DNA of 59,327 nt from Leptolyngbyaceae cyanobacterium SM1_4_3. GTDB taxonomy: Bacteria; Cyanobacteriota; Cyanobacteriia; Elainellales; Elainellaceae. Under the pieces are notes generated by a model, which was not told the DNA's origin, did no database searches, and saw nothing but the letters and a program-made list of their open reading frames with translations. The position numbers and the translations under genes were made by a program. The stretch's first letter is position 1; each line of letters opens with the position of its first letter. The stretch lies in assembly GCA_012031415.1 (NCBI GenBank), contig JAAUTN010000005.1, positions 1 through 59,327 of the forward strand. The letters run 5' to 3'. Shown piece by piece: positions 55,220 through 59,327 of the stretch.

Positions 55220-58200
55220 TTAGCCACTGGCATGGCTGGGGTTATTGGGTACGAGTGTCATTACCGCTCGAATCAATTGCTCCAGTTCAAGGGGTTTAGC
55301 AACGTGCCATTGATAGCCACTAGTTGTAATGCGCTGCTGATCTTCTTCTCTGGCATAGGCAGTCAAGGCGATCGCTGGAATCTGTCCCCCCTTTTCGGAA
55401 GGTAAAGCCCGAATTTGTTGGATTAGGGTATAACCATCAACTTCGGGCATTCCAATATCGCTGACCAATACATCGGGTTGAAAGGATTCTAGGGCCGCTA
55501 TCACTTCTGCGGCAGAAGTTGTTGTCACCACTGTTGCACCGTATTGCACCAGCAATGCCGTCAATAGTTCACGGGCATCGGGGTCATCATCAACTGCAAG
55601 CACCCGAATCCCCGTGAGATTAAGTTCCTGTTTTAACAATTCATCGGACTGCTGGAGTTCGGGTTCAGCATTCAACAATGGCAACTGGACGGTAAAGGTG
55701 GCTCCCTGCCCTTCACCGGGGCTATCAGCCATAATTGTGCCACCGTGCGCCTCGACCAGTTGACGAACGATCGCCAACCCCAGCCCTAATCCTCCATACT
55801 TGCGAGTGGTCGAAGTATCTTCCTGTCGAAACGATTCAAAAATGTGCGGCAGAAAGTCGGGACTGATACCTTTACCAGTATCCTGCACTGTAATTTCAGT
55901 CTGCCGACCGACTTGTTTCAACCAGATCTCGACTCGTCCACCGTTGGGCGTAAACTTGATAGCATTCGCGAGCAAATTCCAAACAATTTGCTGAAGGCAG
56001 GCAGCGTCTCCAAAAACTTGTCCAACGTTAGGCAAGGTGGCATGAAGTGAGATGGATTTGGCGGCAGCGGCTGTTCTGACGGTATCGATCGCCGCTTCGA
56101 TGAGAAAAGACAGATTCACGACGGTCATATTCAGGCTTAATTTGCCGCGCAAAATTTTGGCGACATCGAGCAAATCATCAATCAGTTGCGTCTGCAATTT
56201 GGCGTTCCGCTCGATTGTCGCGAGGGCTGCGGCAATTTGGGCTTCATCAAATTTGCGGGTTTGTAATAACTTCGTCCAACCCAGAATCGGGTTCAGTGGC
56301 GAGCGCAGTTCGTGGGAAAGAATCGCCAGAAATTCATCTTTAATGTGGTTAGCCCGTTCAGCTTCGGCTCTGGCAGCCTGCTCCCGGACAAGCAATTGTT
56401 CGCGTTCAGCTTCGGCTCGCTTCTTCTCGGTGATGTTCAGGACAGTGCCAATGAATCGCAAGGGCACTCCTGTTGAATCAAAAATGACTTTCCCTTTTGC
56501 CGCAATCCAGCGTTCGATTCCGTCTTCAATGCCAATCGCACGATACTCTACATCAAAGTTGCCATCTTCAAAATGGAGAGCTTGTTGTCCACTTTCATAG
56601 ACATAATCGCGATCGTCTGGGTGCAGTCCTGCCAGATGAGTTTCGTAAGTCACAGTTGCATCTGGCGATAGTCCAAACATGGCTTTGCAACCCGCATCCC
56701 AGGTCAATTCGTTGGTAATCAAATTCCAATCCCAGGTGCCCAACTGAGCAGACTCGATCGCCATGCGGAGACGGTCTTCACTCTGGCGCAGGGCAGTTTC
56801 TGCCTGCTTGCGATCGCTGAGATCGAGAATGAACGCCACCGACTCTTCTCTTGCCTCTCCCACCAAGCTATAGCCGATTAAAACGGGAACGCGGCTGCCG
56901 TTCTTGCGAATGTATTCTTTCTCGTAAGGGGTACAGGCTCCGTCTGTCCGTGCTTGTGCGATTGCCTGTTCATCTAACGGTAAGTGTTCTGGTGGTGTGA
57001 TATCAATCCAGCGAAGCTGACCTGTCCGCAGGTCTTCTCGCGTATAGCCGATGATTCTCAACAATTCATCGTTGGCTTGATGAATATTGCCGTAAATATC
57101 GCCGTAGAGAATGCCGACTACATTAGCATCGACAAATCCTTGCAGCCGCGCTTCGTTGTCTGCAAGAGCAATTTCTGCCTGTTGGCGTTCGGTTTCCAGG
57201 CGTACTCTGTCGCTAATATCGATCGCCGCACAGGTAATGCCAACCATGCGATTTTGGCTATCCCGCAGCGGGTCAATGGTCAAATCGTAGTAAGCGGTTT
57301 GTCCATCTCTTGTCACCTTGACTTCTTCCCGCAAGCCCACACCTGTCTCTAGCACCTGACGCTTGAGTTGGGTCAGACGGGCAGCAGTCTCTGGAGAAGC
57401 TAAATCTTCATCCCGTTGATCGATGATCTCTTCGATCGAATAGTTTTGCGTGGGGTTGTAAACCCAGGTATAGCGGAGATCTAAGTCTTGAGTAAAGAGG
57501 GTGAGAGGCGCACTTTTGAGCGCAATGTTGAGTCGCTCTGTCGTCTGCTGCAAGGCAGTTTCGGTTTGTCGTAGCTCGGTAATGTCTGTATTCGTACCAA
57601 ACCACCGCAATATCTTGCCCCGTTGATCGCGAATGGGAATCGCCCGTGAAAGAAACCAGCGGTATTGACCATCTCGACCGCGTAAGGGAAACGTATCCTC
57701 CCAGGTTTCGCCGGTTTCAAAGCAGCGGCTAATTCTCTCGACCACTCGCTCAACATGGTCTGGGTGATGCACTTTCTGCCAGCCCCAGCCTTGCATTTCC
57801 TCCAGGGTTGTGCCCGTGTAGTCGAACCAACGTTGGTTATACCAGAAAATCCATCCGTTCTCATCGGTCATCCAGACAAGCTGGGAAATGTGATCTGCTA
57901 GGGTGCGGAAACGCTCTTCGCTGTCGCTGAGTTCCTGATCTGCCTGTTTGCGATCGTGAATGTCGCGGTAGTAAATCCCCAGACCATCGATCGAAGGATA
58001 GGCATGAATTTCATACCATCGCTGCCTCGGTTCATAGAAATACTCAAAGTGGACGGGTATTTGTTCGGTCATTGCCCGCAGATAATTTGCTTCACAAACC
58101 GTCCCTCTGGATGCCGCCCACACGTCCCAATGGGATTTGCCAATCAGGTCTTCTGCTGCAATTTGATTGATTTGAGCCGTCATCTGGTTGACATAGGTAA

Positions 58201-59327
58201 TGCGCCAGTCGCGATCCACCGCCACATACGCATCAGTGATACTTTCCAGAATGCCGACGATTTGCTGGTTAGCGGCTCGCAAATCTTGTTCGATGCGCTG
58301 ATGCTGAGTAATCTCATTCAGTAACCTTTGTTCTAACTGTTTCTGGTGATCAATATCGGTAATTGTGCCAATCCATCCCGTGGGGTTTCCCTGGTTGTCG
58401 CCTGTGGGAATTGCCCGACAGATGAACCAGTGAGACACACCGTCCCAACGACGGATGCGGTATTCGATCTCAAATGATTCCCCGTTGATGGTGGACTGGC
58501 TCCACTGTTCCAGAGTGCGATCGCGATCGTCTGGGTGAACCGTATTAGCCCCTGCCAATCCGATCGACTCGGTTTCACTCAAGCCCGTATACTCATACCA
58601 GCGCTGGTTCCAGTAATTCACGGCTCCGGTTGCATCAGCCGTCCAAACCATCTGGGGCATGGCTTCTGCCAACTCTCGATAGCGTTGTTGACTATCTTTG
58701 AGGGCAGCCTGTGCTTGCTTTTGTCGCGTCAAATCTACAGCAAACGCTATATGCTCATCCGTGCCGTCCATCCACTGCATGGCACTAATCCAGATAGGAA
58801 GTCGCGTTCCATCCTTGCGAAGCAGTTCTTTCTCCTCCGATGGAAGAAAACCCTGCTGCTGTAATTGGGACATTGCCTGCTCGGTTCGCTCAGTTTCCTC
58901 TGGTGAGACAAAATCGCGCCAGTTCATCCCCTCTCGGTCAAACTCTTCCCGCGTGTAGCCGTGCAGACGCAGCATGGCATCGTTGACCACTCGGACTTCG
59001 CCATTTGCTGAACCAATGCCAATACCGATCGGGGCGGTATCGATCAGCCGTTGGAGTTTGTGCTGCTGCTGTTGCAAAGCAGCGACAGTCTGATTCAACT
59101 CCACCTCCATTTGCTTGCGATCAGTAATATCTCGCCAGGAGGCTACAAACCCGTCGTTCAGCTTAGTTGCACGAATATCAAATGCTCGAACCAGCCGTTG
59201 CTCACCAAAAGTGTCATCGTAGATCAGCGAATCTTTGACCAACGGTTCTCCCGTTTCAACCAATCGACAATATTCGTTAAACAGGCCTGTTTCACAGTGA
59301 GCAGGTAGCAATTCAATCACCGAAGTC
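55220..59327 (-). CDS. Multi-PAS hybrid histidine kinase with receiver domain, 5' end outside the window
   Basis: The reading frame is still open at the window edge (codons before the GTG at 59320 continue a PAS domain), so more than 1366 residues are coded. About eight PAS/PAC units in tandem end in the typical (D/S)ITDRKQ-type linkers. HisKA follows with FLAILSHELRSPLNPIL, HATPase_c with NLLANAIKFTPNGG, DTGKGI and GLGLGLAIV, and a C-terminal receiver (VLAVDDDPDARELLTALL, phospho-Asp in VLVSDIGMPEVDGY, then IALTAYA). There is no membrane helix in the visible part. Inputs and target are unknown. Confidence 0.94.
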   Translation of the reverse strand, partial: TSVIELLPAHCETGLFNEYCRLVETGEPLVKDSLIYDDTFGEQRLVRAFDIRATKLNDGFVASWRDITDRKQMEVELNQTVAALQQQQHKLQRLIDTAPIGIGIGSANGEVRVVNDAMLRLHGYTREEFDREGMNWRDFVSPEETERTEQAMSQLQQQGFLPSEEKELLRKDGTRLPIWISAMQWMDGTDEHIAFAVDLTRQKQAQAALKDSQQRYRELAEAMPQMVWTADATGAVNYWNQRWYEYTGLSETESIGLAGANTVHPDDRDRTLEQWSQSTINGESFEIEYRIRRWDGVSHWFICRAIPTGDNQGNPTGWIGTITDIDHQKQLEQRLLNEITQHQRIEQDLRAANQQIVGILESITDAYVAVDRDWRITYVNQMTAQINQIAAEDLIGKSHWDVWAASRGTVCEANYLRAMTEQIPVHFEYFYEPRQRWYEIHAYPSIDGLGIYYRDIHDRKQADQELSDSEERFRTLADHISQLVWMTDENGWIFWYNQRWFDYTGTTLEEMQGWGWQKVHHPDHVERVVERISRCFETGETWEDTFPLRGRDGQYRWFLSRAIPIRDQRGKILRWFGTNTDITELRQTETALQQTTERLNIALKSAPLTLFTQDLDLRYTWVYNPTQNYSIEEIIDQRDEDLASPETAARLTQLKRQVLETGVGLREEVKVTRDGQTAYYDLTIDPLRDSQNRMVGITCAAIDISDRVRLETERQQAEIALADNEARLQGFVDANVVGILYGDIYGNIHQANDELLRIIGYTREDLRTGQLRWIDITPPEHLPLDEQAIAQARTDGACTPYEKEYIRKNGSRVPVLIGYSLVGEAREESVAFILDLSDRKQAETALRQSEDRLRMAIESAQLGTWDWNLITNELTWDAGCKAMFGLSPDATVTYETHLAGLHPDDRDYVYESGQQALHFEDGNFDVEYRAIGIEDGIERWIAAKGKVIFDSTGVPLRFIGTVLNITEKKRAEAEREQLLVREQAARAEAERANHIKDEFLAILSHELRSPLNPILGWTKLLQTRKFDEAQIAAALATIERNAKLQTQLIDDLLDVAKILRGKLSLNMTVVNLSFLIEAAIDTVRTAAAAKSISLHATLPNVGQVFGDAACLQQIVWNLLANAIKFTPNGGRVEIWLKQVGRQTEITVQDTGKGISPDFLPHIFESFRQEDTSTTRKYGGLGLGLAIVRQLVEAHGGTIMADSPGEGQGATFTVQLPLLNAEPELQQSDELLKQELNLTGIRVLAVDDDPDARELLTALLVQYGATVVTTTSAAEVIAALESFQPDVLVSDIGMPEVDGYTLIQQIRALPSEKGGQIPAIALTAYAREEDQQRITTSGYQWHVAKPLELEQLIRAVMTLVPNNPSHASG

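Overview
The window comes from a cyanobacterium. The octamer GCGATCGC (HIP1) and its core occur throughout both coding and intergenic DNA, there is a photosystem I psaK gene, the rbp-rpsU pair is the arrangement known from cyanobacteria, and several families are essentially cyanobacterial (DUF760, DUF7219, the Uma2 family, pentapeptide repeats). The many extragenic hairpins and a decayed toxin-antitoxin pair suggest a filamentous, repeat-rich lineage of the Leptolyngbya/Oscillatoria kind, but that placement is inference.

Layout. 0-3 kb: 3' part of a Nudix hydrolase, a YgjP-like metallopeptidase, tRNA-Ser(GCU), a Uma2 gene, and a ruined MNT/HEPN pair. 3-9 kb: polysaccharide export (Wza-like protein and WcaJ-like initiating sugar transferase), a membrane VOC protein and a sensor kinase. 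9-18 kb: rbp, rpsU, a large GH15-like protein, a WecG/TagA glycosyltransferase, rpsN, an S2P-CBS protease, psaK and trpF. 18-30 kb: obgE, a GHL10 glycosidase, a GAF-PP2C phosphatase, argH, a DUF7219 gene behind a Pho-box-like repeat, an unknown basic protein, a TPR protein and purB. 30-35 kb: unknown and DUF760 genes, a glutamine-synthetase C-terminal remnant fused in context to a FluG-type amidohydrolase, a GAF-PAS kinase and ssb. 35-41 kb: mreB-mreC-mreD, an unknown membrane protein and a pentapeptide protein. 41-55 kb: a lipoprotein, then a 12-kb exopolysaccharide operon, then a fasciclin-domain protein. 55 kb to the end: a multi-PAS hybrid kinase running off the edge.

The most interesting system is the operon at 42.9-54.1 kb. 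It has BcsA with a PilZ domain, BcsB and a GH8 glucanase lipoprotein (BcsZ). The usual single outer-membrane protein BcsC (TPR plus beta-barrel) appears here as two separate, translationally coupled genes: an outer-membrane barrel with a long acidic N-terminal extension, and a soluble periplasmic TPR protein. That is the AlgE/AlgK logic of alginate export applied to a cellulose-type synthase.

A caution applies to the whole window. At least ten places in seven genes need one extra base to restore the expected protein, all in the same direction (a missing base), most of them in or beside short homopolymers, and two of the genes are housekeeping genes (purB, trpF). After restoring one base per site every such gene has a length divisible by three. 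This looks more like systematic base-calling loss than biology, so these genes are listed as whole genes with the break noted. The HEPN gene is different: it carries a substitution-type stop and looks truly dead.
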